Shown here one piece after another: positions 52,436 to 63,532 of a stretch of DNA of 64,000 bases (the stretch's first letter is position 1; the number at the start of each line of letters is the position of its first letter). The stretch is from Fidelibacterota bacterium (GTDB taxonomy: Bacteria; Fidelibacterota; UBA8477; JABMPR01). Under the pieces are notes generated by a model. The model was not told the origin of the DNA and ran no database searches. It saw only the letters and a program-made list of their open reading frames with translations. Both the position numbers and the translations under genes were made by a program. The stretch lies in assembly GCA_024278595.1 (NCBI GenBank), contig JAJRSW010000039.1:27463-91462 (forward strand). The letters are read 5' to 3'.

Positions 52436-52971
52436 TGCGCACATCAGCAAAAAGTCGCCAGTATGCCAACCTGCTGCTGAAGATTGCTGAACAGAAGTCT
52501 GCCCTGGAACCGGTTTACCGCTCCATGCAAGCTTTCTACACCAGCTATCGAAGGGAGCCGGCACTCAAAGCATTTCTGGCCTCGACCCGGGTGAATACCC
52601 CGGAAAAGATCGAATTGCTGGCTAAGGTCTATCCAGACCTGCACTTCATTAATCAAGCCTTCCTGGCTCAGTTGGGTGAAGAGCGGGATATGAAGTTACT
52701 CGGCATGATCATAAAAAGCCTGGAGACCGCCTTCTATCAACGCAGTGGCCAGGTCAAGGTGCATGCTGTAAGTACCGACGAACTTTCTGCCGCAACTGTG
52801 GAACGCATTAATAATATTGTCCAGTCAGTCACATCCTGGAAAGCTGATTTTACTGCAGAAGTAAATGATGATATCCTGGGTGGTTTAACATTACGAGTTG
52901 GTAATACCATTTTGGATGCTTCGTTATCCAGCAAACTCGCTCGGATCAGACAAGCGCTGATCCAGTCCTAA
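52435..52971 (+). CDS. atpH: ATP synthase F1 subunit delta
   Basis: A 178-residue protein that caps the alpha3beta3 head and ties it to subunit b. Typical motifs are [13 protein letters not shown] and, near the C-terminus, [20 protein letters not shown]. Lies between b and alpha, 14 nt before alpha. Confidence 0.93.
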   Translation: MRTSAKSRQYANLLLKIAEQKSALEPVYRSMQAFYTSYRREPALKAFLASTRVNTPEKIELLAKVYPDLHFINQAFLAQLGEERDMKLLGMIIKSLETAFYQRSGQVKVHAVSTDELSAATVERINNIVQSVTSWKADFTAEVNDDILGGLTLRVGNTILDASLSSKLARIRQALIQS

Positions 52972-52985
52972 AGGAATACAGGAAT

Positions 52986-54521
52986 ATGACAGATATTCGA
53001 ACAGACGAAATCACAAAATTACTCCAGGAAGAACTGGGTAAACTGGATCTATCCATTGACGTTGCCGAAATTGGTGAGGTCATCATGGTAGGTGACGGTA
53101 TTGCCCGGGTAAGTGGACTGGAGAATGTTATGGCCTCCGAGCTGATCGAGCTTCCCAACGGTGTTGTGGGTATGGCCATGAACCTTGAAGAAGACGAGGT
53201 TGGACTGGTGCTTTTTGGTAATACCAGCCTGGTAAAAGAAGGTGATCAAGCCAAACGTACCGGCAAGGTAGTTTCGGTTGGTGTTGGCACGGCCATCGTT
53301 GGCCGGGTGATCAGCCCCATTGGTACTCCCATGGACGGCAAAGGTGAGATCAAAACCGAGCAGATCATGCCTGTGGAGCGGAAGGCCCTGGGCGTTTTAG
53401 CTCGTAGCCCCGTGAACCAGCCGCTGCAAACCGGTATCAAAGCGATTGACAGTATGATCCCCATTGGCCGTGGTCAGCGTGAATTGATTATTGGTGACCG
53501 TCAGACTGGAAAAACCGCTGTAGCTCTGGATACCATCGTAAACCAGAAATCAACCCACGATCCCAATTCACCAGATGAACCGGTTTACTGCATTTACGTG
53601 GCCATTGGCCAGAAAGCGTCAACAGTGGCCCGGGTGGTTGCGGAATTAGAAGCCCAGGGGGCCATGGATTATACGACCATCGTGGCCGCCAATGCTTCTG
53701 ATCCGGCACCATTACAATTTTTGGCACCCTATACCGGTGCTACCATTGGTGAGTATTTTAGAGACAATGGCCAGCATGCCTTGATTATTTATGATGATCT
53801 TTCCAAGCATGCTGTGGCCTATCGTCAGATGTCCCTCTTATTGAGAAGACCGCCGGGTCGTGAAGCTTATCCCGGTGATGTTTTTTATCTTCATAGTCGT
53901 CTGCTGGAACGCTCATCCAAACTGAGTGCTGATCTGGGCGGAGGTTCTTTAACTGCCCTGCCCATCATTGAGACTCAGATGGGTGATGTATCTGCCTATA
54001 TCCCCACCAATGTGATCTCCATTACTGATGGTCAGATCTTCCTCGAGACAGATCTTTTCAATAGTGGACAACGTCCGGCATTGAATGTAGGTATTTCCGT
54101 GTCTCGTGTGGGTGGCAATGCCCAGGTGGGAGCCATGAAGAAGGTGGCTGGTGGTATGCGTCTGGATCTGGCTCAGTATCGTGAACTGGCTGCTTTTGCC
54201 CAGTTCGGTTCTGACCTTGATGCGGCTACTCAAAAACAATTGACCAGGGGCAAGATTCTGTATGAAATTCTAAAACAGAATCAGTTTGTACCAATGTCCA
54301 CTGAGAAACAGATCTCCATCTTCTATGCTGCTTCACGTGGGTATTTGGATAAGATCGCCCCTTCAGAGATCAGACGCTTTGAAACAGAGTTTCTGAATTA
54401 TATGGATGCTACCCAAGCTGACTTGTTGAAGAAGATTGCTACAGAAGGTAAACTTAGTGATGAGATTGATGCAGCTCTCGACAAGACCATTACAGATTTT
54501 GTTAAAGGGTTTGCAGCATAG
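52986..54521 (+). CDS. atpA: ATP synthase F1 subunit alpha
   Basis: A 511-residue subunit with the non-catalytic nucleotide site GDRQTGKT (about 170-177) and the signature [17 protein letters not shown]. Complete. The TAG stop at 54519-54521 directly abuts the inverted-repeat element that separates it from the gamma gene. Confidence 0.97.
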   Translation: MTDIRTDEITKLLQEELGKLDLSIDVAEIGEVIMVGDGIARVSGLENVMASELIELPNGVVGMAMNLEEDEVGLVLFGNTSLVKEGDQAKRTGKVVSVGVGTAIVGRVISPIGTPMDGKGEIKTEQIMPVERKALGVLARSPVNQPLQTGIKAIDSMIPIGRGQRELIIGDRQTGKTAVALDTIVNQKSTHDPNSPDEPVYCIYVAIGQKASTVARVVAELEAQGAMDYTTIVAANASDPAPLQFLAPYTGATIGEYFRDNGQHALIIYDDLSKHAVAYRQMSLLLRRPPGREAYPGDVFYLHSRLLERSSKLSADLGGGSLTALPIIETQMGDVSAYIPTNVISITDGQIFLETDLFNSGQRPALNVGISVSRVGGNAQVGAMKKVAGGMRLDLAQYRELAAFAQFGSDLDAATQKQLTRGKILYEILKQNQFVPMSTEKQISIFYAASRGYLDKIAPSEIRRFETEFLNYMDATQADLLKKIATEGKLSDEIDAALDKTITDFVKGFAA

Positions 54522-54680
54522 GCTTGGTGGAGAAATAAGTTGAACGGAATAGGCGCAGTAATTTTGTGCGGTAACAAGGCAAAAAACGTAGGAATAGCCA
54601 TGGCTAAGGTGAGGCTTTTTAACGCAGTTAGCGTGCAAAAGAACAAGCCTGAATGGTCAAACTACTTCTCCGCAAAACCT
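54522..54680 (+). mobile_element. Non-coding element with inverted ends inside the atp operon (family copy A)
   Basis: Starts right after the atpA TAG. Inverted arms GGAGAAATAAGTTGA (54529-54543) and TCAAACTACTTCTCC (54657-54671) match at about 13 of 15 positions. The interior carries GCAGTAATTTT, GGTAACAAGGCAAAAAA, the palindrome AGCCATGGCT (54596-54605) and TTTTTAACGCAG, all shared with the copies at 63533 and, inverted, 31604. No ribosome-binding site or conserved ORF. It will be transcribed with the operon and can fold into a long hairpin. Confidence 0.65.
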
Positions 54681-54694
54681 TATACAGGATCGCT

Positions 54695-56957
<2,263 letters not shown>

Positions 56958-56963
56958 GACAGT

Positions 56964-57368
56964 ATGGCGGCTCAATTCCAGCTCGAAATCATCACGCCTA
57001 CTCAAGTCTTTGACGAGGGGGCAGTGGATTACCTCCGTGCACCAGGTGTGGACGGTGCTTTTGGTGTGTTGGCCGGACATACTGCAGCCATAATGGCTTT
57101 GGCTGTGGGCGAGATAAAAGTTGTCAAAGGTTCTGCAGAGACCACCTATGCAGCCACTCAGGGGTTTGCTGAGATCACTGAAAATGGTGTCCAATTACTG
57201 GTTGAATCAGCCGAACACAAGGCAGATATTGATCTGAAACGCGCACAGGATGCCTATGATCGGGCCATGGACCATCTTAGTCACAAACATGATGAAGCAG
57301 TGGATGAAGCACGCGCTGAAATTGCCTTAAAGCGGGCCATAAACCGTCTGAAGGTTGCTGGCAAGTAA
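56964..57368 (+). CDS. atpC: ATP synthase F1 subunit epsilon
   Basis: A 134-residue subunit with an N-terminal beta-sandwich (FQLEIITPTQVFDEGAVDYL) and a C-terminal helical hairpin (KRAQDAYDRAMDHLSHKHDE). Last gene of the operon, 6 nt after beta, followed by a strong terminator. Confidence 0.93.
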   Translation: MAAQFQLEIITPTQVFDEGAVDYLRAPGVDGAFGVLAGHTAAIMALAVGEIKVVKGSAETTYAATQGFAEITENGVQLLVESAEHKADIDLKRAQDAYDRAMDHLSHKHDEAVDEARAEIALKRAINRLKVAGK

Positions 57369-57403
57369 GAATCCTAGAGCAAGCTCAATGTCCAGATAAA
57401 TTC

Positions 57404-57432
57404 AATGCCTCGGTTTTTCCGAGGCATTTTTC
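57404..57432 (+). terminator. Rho-independent terminator of the atp operon
   Basis: Perfect 10 bp stem AATGCCTCGG / CCGAGGCATT with a TTTTT loop, followed by TTTTC. It lies 35 bp after the atpC stop. Confidence 0.92.
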
Positions 57433-57479
57433 TTGATCTGTTGCCAGAACCAATCGATTGGAACAAGGATGTAGGTTCT

Positions 57480-57658
57480 TAATTAGTGTCTGTCCATAAA
57501 CTCAAGCATAAAACCGTTGAAACGGTTGACCGGTTTAAAGGGGTATCAGAAGCCCACGACTTAAGTCGTGGTTTTCCAGATATTTAGGAAAAATGATAAC
57601 CGTTTTAACGGTTTATTGGAGTGCCTGAAACAGGTACTTTAAAGACAGACACTAATTA
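57480..57658. mobile_element. 179 bp MITE-like element with perfect 15 bp terminal inverted repeats
   Basis: Ends TAATTAGTGTCTGTC (57480-57494) and GACAGACACTAATTA (57644-57658) are exact inverted copies. Inside are a perfect 18 bp palindrome CCACGACTTAAGTCGTGG (57554-57571), repeated AACCGTT/AACGGTT hairpins and CCTGAAACAGG. The words match those often associated with REP-type (Y1/IS200-like) repeats. Non-coding, with no transposase. It fills the gap between the atp terminator and the histidine kinase gene. Confidence 0.8.
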
Positions 57659-57708
57659 GGCAAAATAGGAGTTGATATCCATTATTACATAGGTTCAATT
57701 TGCCAGGT

Positions 57709-59433
57709 ATGCTAAGTTCCGTCCCAAAATTACTCAAACTTAAACCCTGGTACATTGCATTATATATCGTTGTCTTGATTGTTTTGACCATCTCTAGCTA
57801 TATCGAGTATCGTTTCCGTTATCGTGATCTTCTGCAGTTGATCCAGGACCAGGCCGCCATGACTGCAGCGGTGATCGCCCAAAGCGGGAGTGGTCAGGCC
57901 TATCTAACTGAAGAACTGAAGCAAGCCTATATCGAGCGTGCCATCGATGTTTTAACTATTTTGAATAAAGTGGATGCTGTAGAAGATCTCGGGACCACCC
58001 GTCTTGATGAATTGATCGGCGAGGGTAACATTCTTAAAGTAATTATTTTTGATAAACAGGGACAGGTCGAGCACGCCGTAGTAAAAGATCCTGCCCGCAT
58101 GAAAACCACCAGCGTGGTTGAAGGACGCTGGGCTCTGAGACACTTACAACCCATCTTTGATAACGAAGCAGACCTGGTCATCGTGGGTGTAGATCAGGAA
58201 CCAGATCCATCCTATGTTGGTCTAGAACCCCTTCACCGCGATGAGTCCCGTTTTCTGGTTGCCATCGCCAGAGATAGGGGCGGGGCACTTGCCTGTCATC
58301 TCTCCGTTAGTGCCGAAGAAGATTTCAAGTATCTCACTGCTATTGAATCAGCTCTGGAAGATCTGTTAAAGGTCAAAGGATTACAGTATCTAAAATTAGC
58401 AGTTGATGATCGAGATCCTTATTATGTATCGAAACAAGGTCTGGTGGTAGATGAAAGTTGGACCCGTGAACCACTTGCGGATATCCTGTATCAGGTTTCA
58501 AAAGGGGACACCAGTTTTTTGGAAGTGGTTCGACCGGTATTCTTTAACTCGAATATTGGTGAAGTACGGATCGGTTTTAACGCTGAGACTCTCATGAATT
58601 TGCGAGGGCAGATCATTATTCAGATCCTGGTCAGGACAACGCTGTTGACTATCCTGGCCTTCGTGACCTTGATCTTTTTGCTAACACGTCAGAATGCCGC
58701 TCTGCTTGAGAAAGAGAAAAAACGGATCGAAGCTGAAGTTTACCATCTGGAAAAATTAAATCGGCTCAGGGAAAAGCAAGCAGCTATGGGTGAATTAGCA
58801 GCCGGGGTAGCCCATGAGATTAGAAATCCACTAAATGCTATTGGAATTGTCGCTCAACGACTAAAACGCGAATTTGATCCCCACAAGGATGCAGATGATT
58901 ATCAAACTCTGACCGGCACCATGGTTTCAGAGATAGGTCGAATAAACAACTCACTTCAGGATTTTTTGGAATATACTCGACCGACCCCCCTGCGTTATGC
59001 AAGGATCGAACTCAGGGACCTGTATCAGAGAATAGTTGAGCTGTATCAGTCTCAAGCCAGCGAAAAGCAGGTCCGCCTGGAGACCGAGCTACCCCAGATC
59101 ACCCTTGAAGCAGATGCAGAATATTTACAACAGGCTTTGTCGAACCTGGTCAAGAATGCCATCGAAGCCTGCTCTGCTGGTGGAACGGTTTTGCTTAACG
59201 CAGAACTGAAAGGGGCAATGGTCAGGCTGGTTGTCAAAGATTCAGGATCAGGGATCCCCCCAGAGGAATTGAGCCGCATCTTTGATCTATATTATACCAC
59301 CAAGGATATGGGGACTGGTGTGGGATTGGCCCTGACCCATAAGATCATTGCTGACCATCAGGGAAGCATCGAGGTGCTTAGCAAGGCAGGTGTGGGTAGT
59401 ACGTTTGAAATTAATTTACCGGTGAGACCATGA
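57709..59433 (+). CDS. Sensor histidine kinase (ZraS/NtrB-like)
   Basis: A 574-residue kinase (ATG at 57709; a TTG at 57700 is also possible). TM1 at about 14-33, a periplasmic sensor region of about 260 residues, TM2 at about 300-320 (TTLLTILAFVTLIFLL), a coiled coil, then HisKA with phospho-His369 (AAGVAHEIRNPLNAIG) and HATPase (NLVKNAIEAC, DSGSGIPPEELSRIFDLYYT, GTGVGLALTHKII). No PAS domain is obvious. ATGA overlap with the NtrC-type regulator. Confidence 0.92.
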   Translation: MLSSVPKLLKLKPWYIALYIVVLIVLTISSYIEYRFRYRDLLQLIQDQAAMTAAVIAQSGSGQAYLTEELKQAYIERAIDVLTILNKVDAVEDLGTTRLDELIGEGNILKVIIFDKQGQVEHAVVKDPARMKTTSVVEGRWALRHLQPIFDNEADLVIVGVDQEPDPSYVGLEPLHRDESRFLVAIARDRGGALACHLSVSAEEDFKYLTAIESALEDLLKVKGLQYLKLAVDDRDPYYVSKQGLVVDESWTREPLADILYQVSKGDTSFLEVVRPVFFNSNIGEVRIGFNAETLMNLRGQIIIQILVRTTLLTILAFVTLIFLLTRQNAALLEKEKKRIEAEVYHLEKLNRLREKQAAMGELAAGVAHEIRNPLNAIGIVAQRLKREFDPHKDADDYQTLTGTMVSEIGRINNSLQDFLEYTRPTPLRYARIELRDLYQRIVELYQSQASEKQVRLETELPQITLEADAEYLQQALSNLVKNAIEACSAGGTVLLNAELKGAMVRLVVKDSGSGIPPEELSRIFDLYYTTKDMGTGVGLALTHKIIADHQGSIEVLSKAGVGSTFEINLPVRP

Positions 59434-60764
59434 CGAAACTTCTGATCGTAGACGACGAACAATTACAACGCGACTCCCTGGCAGGATTTCTTGAGAAAAT
59501 TGGCTATCAGGTGGCCACGGCAGATTCTGCCCAGACCGCTCTGGCTTATATGTATTCAAATCCTGTGGATATCGTACTTTCGGATTATAAAATGCCCTAT
59601 ATGACAGGAGCCGATCTACTTCAGGAAGTTAAGTCCCGGCACCCGGGAGTGATCCTGGTCCTGATCACCGCTTTTGGGACAGTGGATATAGCAGTAAACG
59701 CCATGAAGGCCGGTGCCTGGGATTTTCTCACCAAGCCGGTTGATCTGGGCCAGTTGGAGGAGCTCCTCAAGGGTATCGAAGCCCATCTCGAGACCCGAAG
59801 CCAGGATCAGGAGCACATCGAACAAGATCCAACAACAGAGTTTGAAGAATTTATTGCTAAAGATCCCGCCATGCTGCAGGTCCTTCACCAGGCCAATCGA
59901 GTTGCCGGGAGTCAGGCCACTCTCCTCATCACTGGGGAAACGGGAGTTGGCAAGGAGGTGCTGGCTGATTATATCTACAAACACTCCAAACGCGCCAAAC
60001 AAGCCATGGTTGCTGTGAATTGTGCTGCCTTACCCAGCCACCTCATCGAGAGTGAACTCTTTGGTCATGAAAAGGGAGCTTTCACCGGGGCTACCTCAGC
60101 CCGGGTGGGTCGTTTTGAAGAAGCCCATGAGGGCACGCTCTTCCTGGATGAGATTGGGGATCTGCCCATGGATATGCAGACCAAGTTGCTCAGATTTCTG
60201 CAAAGTGGCGAATTTCAACGGATTGGCCAGAACAAGATTCTTAAATCCGATGTGCGTATCCTGGCCGCCACCAATGTTGATCTTGACCATGCTGTGGAGA
60301 TCGGAGAGTTCCGCGAGGACCTGTATTACCGATTGAATGTCATAAAACTACATATTCCTCCGCTACGAGAGAGACGGGCAGATATAGAGATCCTAGCTGA
60401 TTTTTTCCTGAACCGCTTCAGCTCTCGTGAGCAGCGTACAGATCTTACGATATCTATTCAAGCTCGTAAACATCTTCATGACTACCATTTTCCAGGCAAT
60501 GTCCGGGAACTAGGGAATATGATCGAACGGGCTGTCCTACTGTGTTTGGGGAATGAGATCACACCCCAGGACCTGGCATTGCAATCTCCTAAGCGTGGTC
60601 AAGCTTCAGGTCATAATCTTAAAGATTCCGTGGTGAACATGGAAGCTGATCTGATCCGCAGCACGCTAATAGAATCGAATGGCAATCAAAGTGAATGTGC
60701 CCGTCGCCTGGGAATCAGTGAGCGGGTTCTACGTTACAAACTCCAAAAATACCAGCCTAAGTAA
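59430..60764 (+). CDS. Sigma-54-dependent response regulator (NtrC/ZraR-like)
   Basis: A 444-residue activator: receiver with phospho-Asp52 (VLSDYKMPYM), AAA+ domain with Walker A GETGVGKE (169-176) and the sigma-54-contacting GAFTGA loop (216-221), Walker B GTLFLDEIGDLP, and a Fis-type HTH (NQSECARRLGISERVLRYKL). It binds enhancer DNA and drives RpoN polymerase. Likely targets are downstream: an enhancer-like dyad at 60913 and a -24/-12-like site at 61051. Confidence 0.95.
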   Translation: MTKLLIVDDEQLQRDSLAGFLEKIGYQVATADSAQTALAYMYSNPVDIVLSDYKMPYMTGADLLQEVKSRHPGVILVLITAFGTVDIAVNAMKAGAWDFLTKPVDLGQLEELLKGIEAHLETRSQDQEHIEQDPTTEFEEFIAKDPAMLQVLHQANRVAGSQATLLITGETGVGKEVLADYIYKHSKRAKQAMVAVNCAALPSHLIESELFGHEKGAFTGATSARVGRFEEAHEGTLFLDEIGDLPMDMQTKLLRFLQSGEFQRIGQNKILKSDVRILAATNVDLDHAVEIGEFREDLYYRLNVIKLHIPPLRERRADIEILADFFLNRFSSREQRTDLTISIQARKHLHDYHFPGNVRELGNMIERAVLLCLGNEITPQDLALQSPKRGQASGHNLKDSVVNMEADLIRSTLIESNGNQSECARRLGISERVLRYKLQKYQPK

Positions 60765-60809
60765 GTAATTAATCACACTAATCCTCTAATCGAGAAGCGA
60801 CTACCCCAG

Positions 60810-60905
60810 AATAGTCTCCCTGGAGCATAGCGAAGGGTCGCATGGACTAACCATGATTCTATCCACGAGGATCAAGATTCTTCGTTTCACTCAGAAAGAC
60901 AATTA
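60810..60905 (-). repeat. Dispersed repeat, inverted copy of that at 41370
   Basis: AGGATCAAGATTCTTCGTTT followed by CACTCAGAAAGAC is the reverse complement of the 41370 block. The left part, CCCTGGAGCATAGCGAAGGG, is the second arm. It occupies much of the 354 bp gap (60765-61118), which otherwise holds only the two regulatory sites below and no gene. Confidence 0.6.
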
Positions 60906-60912
60906 AGCACAT

Positions 60913-60934
60913 TTCTCGACAATTATGTCGAGAA
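60913..60934. promoter_or_regulatory. Probable enhancer (UAS) for the NtrC-type regulator
   Basis: TTCTCGACA-ATTA-TGTCGAGAA: perfect 9 bp inverted arms, with a further half site TGTCGAG at 60945-60951, 19 bp away. The dyad centre is about 128 bp upstream of the -24-like GG at 61052 and about 150 bp upstream of the implied start of transcription, a normal place for an NtrC-family enhancer. Confidence 0.6.
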
Positions 60935-61050
60935 TCGCTTGGTTTGTCGAGTCAGTATTAATAATTGGCTTTCACAATTGTCTGTGTTGGCAGCTATAAA
61001 CCTCATAAAAACAGCATCTAATATAGTGAACTAATAAACCCTGATAAAAC

Positions 61051-61066
61051 TGGCATAGCAATTGGA
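61051..61066 (+). promoter_or_regulatory. Candidate sigma-54 (-24/-12) promoter
   Basis: TGGCATAGCAATTGGA: TGGCA matches the -24 box and TTG matches the -12 box at the exact 10 bp GG-to-G spacing, but the usual GC at -12 is GG. Transcription would start near 61077, about 42 bp before the next gene's start. The mismatch at an otherwise invariant base keeps confidence low. Confidence 0.4.
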
Positions 61067-61118
61067 CTATAGGGGGCAGCTTTTAAACAACATGACAATA
61101 ACAAAAAGGAGACATGAA

Positions 61119-61523
61119 ATGAAAAAGCAACTCTTAACCGCCATGATAATGCTCGCAACAGTCAGTATGTTTGCGATTGCCAGTCCTGTTTATGCCCAGG
61201 CTGGAGGCCAGTGGGGTAATGGGCCAGGCGAATTCATCGATGAAGATGGTGATGGCTTCAACGACCTGGCACCAGATGCTGATGGTGATGGTATCCCCAA
61301 TTATGCCGATGACGATTATATGCCCCCACAGGATGGCAGCGGAGCGGGTTATGGCGGCAACAGCGGTAGTGGCAATGGCCCTGGTTCTGGTAACGGTAAT
61401 GGTCCTAGGAACGGAAACGGACCTGGAAATGGTATGGGTCATGGCGCTGGCACCGGTGATGGCGATTGTATCACTGATCCTGTACCAGTCTCGAATAGTG
61501 GAAAAGTACTCCTCGCACGTTAG
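61119..61523 (+). CDS. Secreted Gly/Asn-rich protein with Ca-binding-like repeats
   Basis: A 134-residue exported protein: signal peptide (MLATVSMFAIASPVYAQ), two aspartate-rich thrombospondin-3-like Ca motifs (DEDGDGFND and DADGDGIPN), then a low-complexity tail of GNGPGSGNGN-type units. AAAAGGAG lies 7 nt before the ATG at 61119. The function cannot be named; it may be an extracellular or periplasmic metal-binding protein. First gene after the candidate sigma-54 promoter. Confidence 0.65.
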   Translation: MKKQLLTAMIMLATVSMFAIASPVYAQAGGQWGNGPGEFIDEDGDGFNDLAPDADGDGIPNYADDDYMPPQDGSGAGYGGNSGSGNGPGSGNGNGPRNGNGPGNGMGHGAGTGDGDCITDPVPVSNSGKVLLAR

Positions 61524-61586
61524 TTGAGTGACATAAGTAGGGGAGGATCTATTTCCTCCCCCGCTGATCTTACAAGGAATCCCATC

Positions 61587-61784
61587 GTGAATAAAGAATT
61601 GAGAAGAGCAGAGATAGCAGCCCGCCTCAAGGCTAGCTTTTGTTCATCAGAAGCCAGTGAAGAATTAAAGTTGTTTACTCGTATTATGCATGAAGTATAC
61701 TACTGGCAGAAAGAAGATGGTCCAATTGTGACCCTAGATTCAACACCAGCCGTTAGCCAATTAACTGAGGAAGTAAATGACTGA
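61587..61784 (+). CDS. Small hypothetical protein
   Basis: A 65-residue protein from the GTG at 61587, which has AAGGA 8 nt upstream. It is helical and charged (NKELRRAEIAARLKASF), with no signal peptide, and has a Tyr-rich middle (MHEVYYWQKEDGP). I do not recognise it. It overlaps the barrel gene start by 1 nt, so it is probably translated in this operon. It could be an anti-sigma-like or zinc-finger-less membrane adaptor, but there is no evidence for that. Confidence 0.5.
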   Translation: MNKELRRAEIAARLKASFCSSEASEELKLFTRIMHEVYYWQKEDGPIVTLDSTPAVSQLTEEVND

Positions 61785-62965
61785 TGAATGCTCTGAAATT
61801 CATAATTCGAATTCTGATCGTCAGTCAGATGGTGCTGGGATTCGGAGCTATTTCCGCCCAGGATATCTATTATGACTTGAGCACAACAACTGGATCTGCT
61901 GAATTTTTATTGGGAAGCCGATTGGTGGAAAATGCTTCTTACGCCAGCTCCCTATTAACACTTAGCTCAGTCTTGTCAGATTATTCCAGAGCCTATCTGG
62001 ATATCTCTCATTCGCAAGTCTATCCCTTCGAAGAATATTCCTCCACCCAGGGCGAGCTTGGTATCCAATTGCGCTATCTGGCGATTAAAAATAATCAGTT
62101 TTTTGCTGGAGTGCAGATATTTTCAAATCGCTACGAGGACAGTTATAGCTATTATAATAGTTCAGGATCAGGACTTTATTTGAAGTGGAAATACTATTTT
62201 AAAGCAGGTCAACTGATCACCACCGGATATGATCTTGAGCTAAAAAAATATGCTGAAGTAGCCGAAGCTTCAAATACGGAACATGCGGTTTATGCAGCTT
62301 ACAATCATTCATTTAAGACAAAGACATCACTCTTATTGAACTCTACATTTGCTGTCCAGGATTTTTGGTCACAAAGTACCACGACTGGTCGGGGGCGAAA
62401 TATTACTACAGTAGAAGTTAGTGATATTCCCAGTAACAGCCTGGTAACCGCCAAGATCAGAGTCAGCCAATCTCTGGGACCCAAGCTGGGGCTTACTATC
62501 TGGTTGGAGTCACAGAGCCTGCTAAATAACATTGCTGATCCACTTAGTCTTCAGGATGGTCTGGAAAATCCTTTCAATGATCGCTTCCGTTGGGAAGGAC
62601 CTTCATCTTCAGTGAGGATACTTTATCGATTAGATCCCAATAATAGTTTTAAGATCACCCACTCATATCTAAATAAATTCTATCTGGATGTACCGGTCTA
62701 TCTGTTTGATTTTCAGGCGATGGATTACGAGTTAGTAGAGAATGAACTGGGCGGATTCGACATGGTGAATCTGGGATATGACCGTGAGGATAAACGAAAT
62801 AGCTTTCAAATACAATGGAGTAGGGCCTGGATGGTGACCCGGCATGCCTGGCTGGCTGATCTTGAGCTGGTCCTAGGGGCTGGTTGGATCCAAAACCAAT
62901 CAAATGACCCGCTCTACGATTACGAAAGTTTTAACTATAGTATTGGTCTGAATTTTAATAATTAA
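61784..62965 (+). CDS. Outer-membrane beta-barrel protein
   Basis: A 393-residue exported protein: signal peptide (LIVSQMVLGFGAISAQ), many amphipathic aromatic strands (SGLYLKWKYYFKAGQLITTG), and a C-terminal strand ending SIGLNFNN. It resembles DUF3570/TonB-less barrel proteins of FCB bacteria, but no precise family can be named. Co-transcribed with the Gly/Asn-rich protein and the Spy-like protein. Confidence 0.6.
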   Translation: MNALKFIIRILIVSQMVLGFGAISAQDIYYDLSTTTGSAEFLLGSRLVENASYASSLLTLSSVLSDYSRAYLDISHSQVYPFEEYSSTQGELGIQLRYLAIKNNQFFAGVQIFSNRYEDSYSYYNSSGSGLYLKWKYYFKAGQLITTGYDLELKKYAEVAEASNTEHAVYAAYNHSFKTKTSLLLNSTFAVQDFWSQSTTTGRGRNITTVEVSDIPSNSLVTAKIRVSQSLGPKLGLTIWLESQSLLNNIADPLSLQDGLENPFNDRFRWEGPSSSVRILYRLDPNNSFKITHSYLNKFYLDVPVYLFDFQAMDYELVENELGGFDMVNLGYDREDKRNSFQIQWSRAWMVTRHAWLADLELVLGAGWIQNQSNDPLYDYESFNYSIGLNFNN

Positions 62966-62979
62966 GAAAGGGGAAAGAC

Positions 62980-63450
62980 ATGAAACTAAGAATTTTCCTG
63001 TTAATCATGATGACAACATCCATGCTTTTTGCACAAGGCCGCCGTGGGGGTGGACGGATGATGACCTGGGATGAAAGTTTGAATCTGACGACTGAACAGA
63101 TGCAGCAGATCACCGAGCTCCGTGAGACCATGCAGCCGGCTATGATGGAGATCCGTCAGAATTCAAGGAACCTGGAACTTGAACTCAGACAATTGATTAG
63201 CAGCGGCGATCCAGATGCTGACAGAGTCGCTGAGCTGGAAGCCGCAATTACAGAGTATTCTGTAGCCATTGATGCCATCATGGCTGGTCATCGAGATCAG
63301 ATTCGCTCTTTACTCACTGAAGACCAACAGATGATCTTTGATCAACATAGTTTTGGGCCGGGAGATCGACAGGACAATCGCCGAGGGAATCGTATGGGCG
63401 GCAACTCCAACGGTCGCCGGGGCGGTCGAACTGGGAGCGGTCGCTGGTAG
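62980..63450 (+). CDS. Spy/CpxP/ZraP-like periplasmic protein
   Basis: A 156-residue protein with a signal peptide (MTTSMLFAQ) and a long helical region with an LTxxQ motif (LNLTTEQMQQITELRETMQP) and LLTEDQQMIFDQ, as in Spy/CpxP/ZraP chaperones. The tail is rich in Gly, Asn and Arg. Such proteins guard against misfolded envelope proteins or bind metal. Position after a ZraSR-like kinase/regulator pair recalls the ZraPSR system. AAAGGGGAAAG precedes the ATG. Confidence 0.75.
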   Translation: MKLRIFLLIMMTTSMLFAQGRRGGGRMMTWDESLNLTTEQMQQITELRETMQPAMMEIRQNSRNLELELRQLISSGDPDADRVAELEAAITEYSVAIDAIMAGHRDQIRSLLTEDQQMIFDQHSFGPGDRQDNRRGNRMGGNSNGRRGGRTGSGRW

Positions 63451-63499
63451 AGACTTATTATCGTTGTCCCTATTAATGGGGACTTCCTCCCTGTATCAG

Positions 63500-63521
63500 T
63501 GCCCCGGATTATTTCGGGGCA
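63500..63521 (+). terminator. Rho-independent terminator after the Spy-like gene
   Basis: Stem TGCCCCG / CGGGGCA (7 bp) with an 8 nt loop, followed by TTTGATTT. Confidence 0.8.
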
Positions 63522-63532
63522 TTTGATTTGGT

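Noticed and set aside
54529..54671. Small protein gene between atpA and atpG
   Set aside because: The short frames there are not shared among the three element copies, while the inverted ends and central palindrome are; a non-coding element fits better.
60960..61000. TGGCTTTCACAATTGT as a second sigma-54 promoter
   Set aside because: The spacing between the GG and the downstream G is off by one and the GC of the -12 box is absent; the 61051 site fits better.
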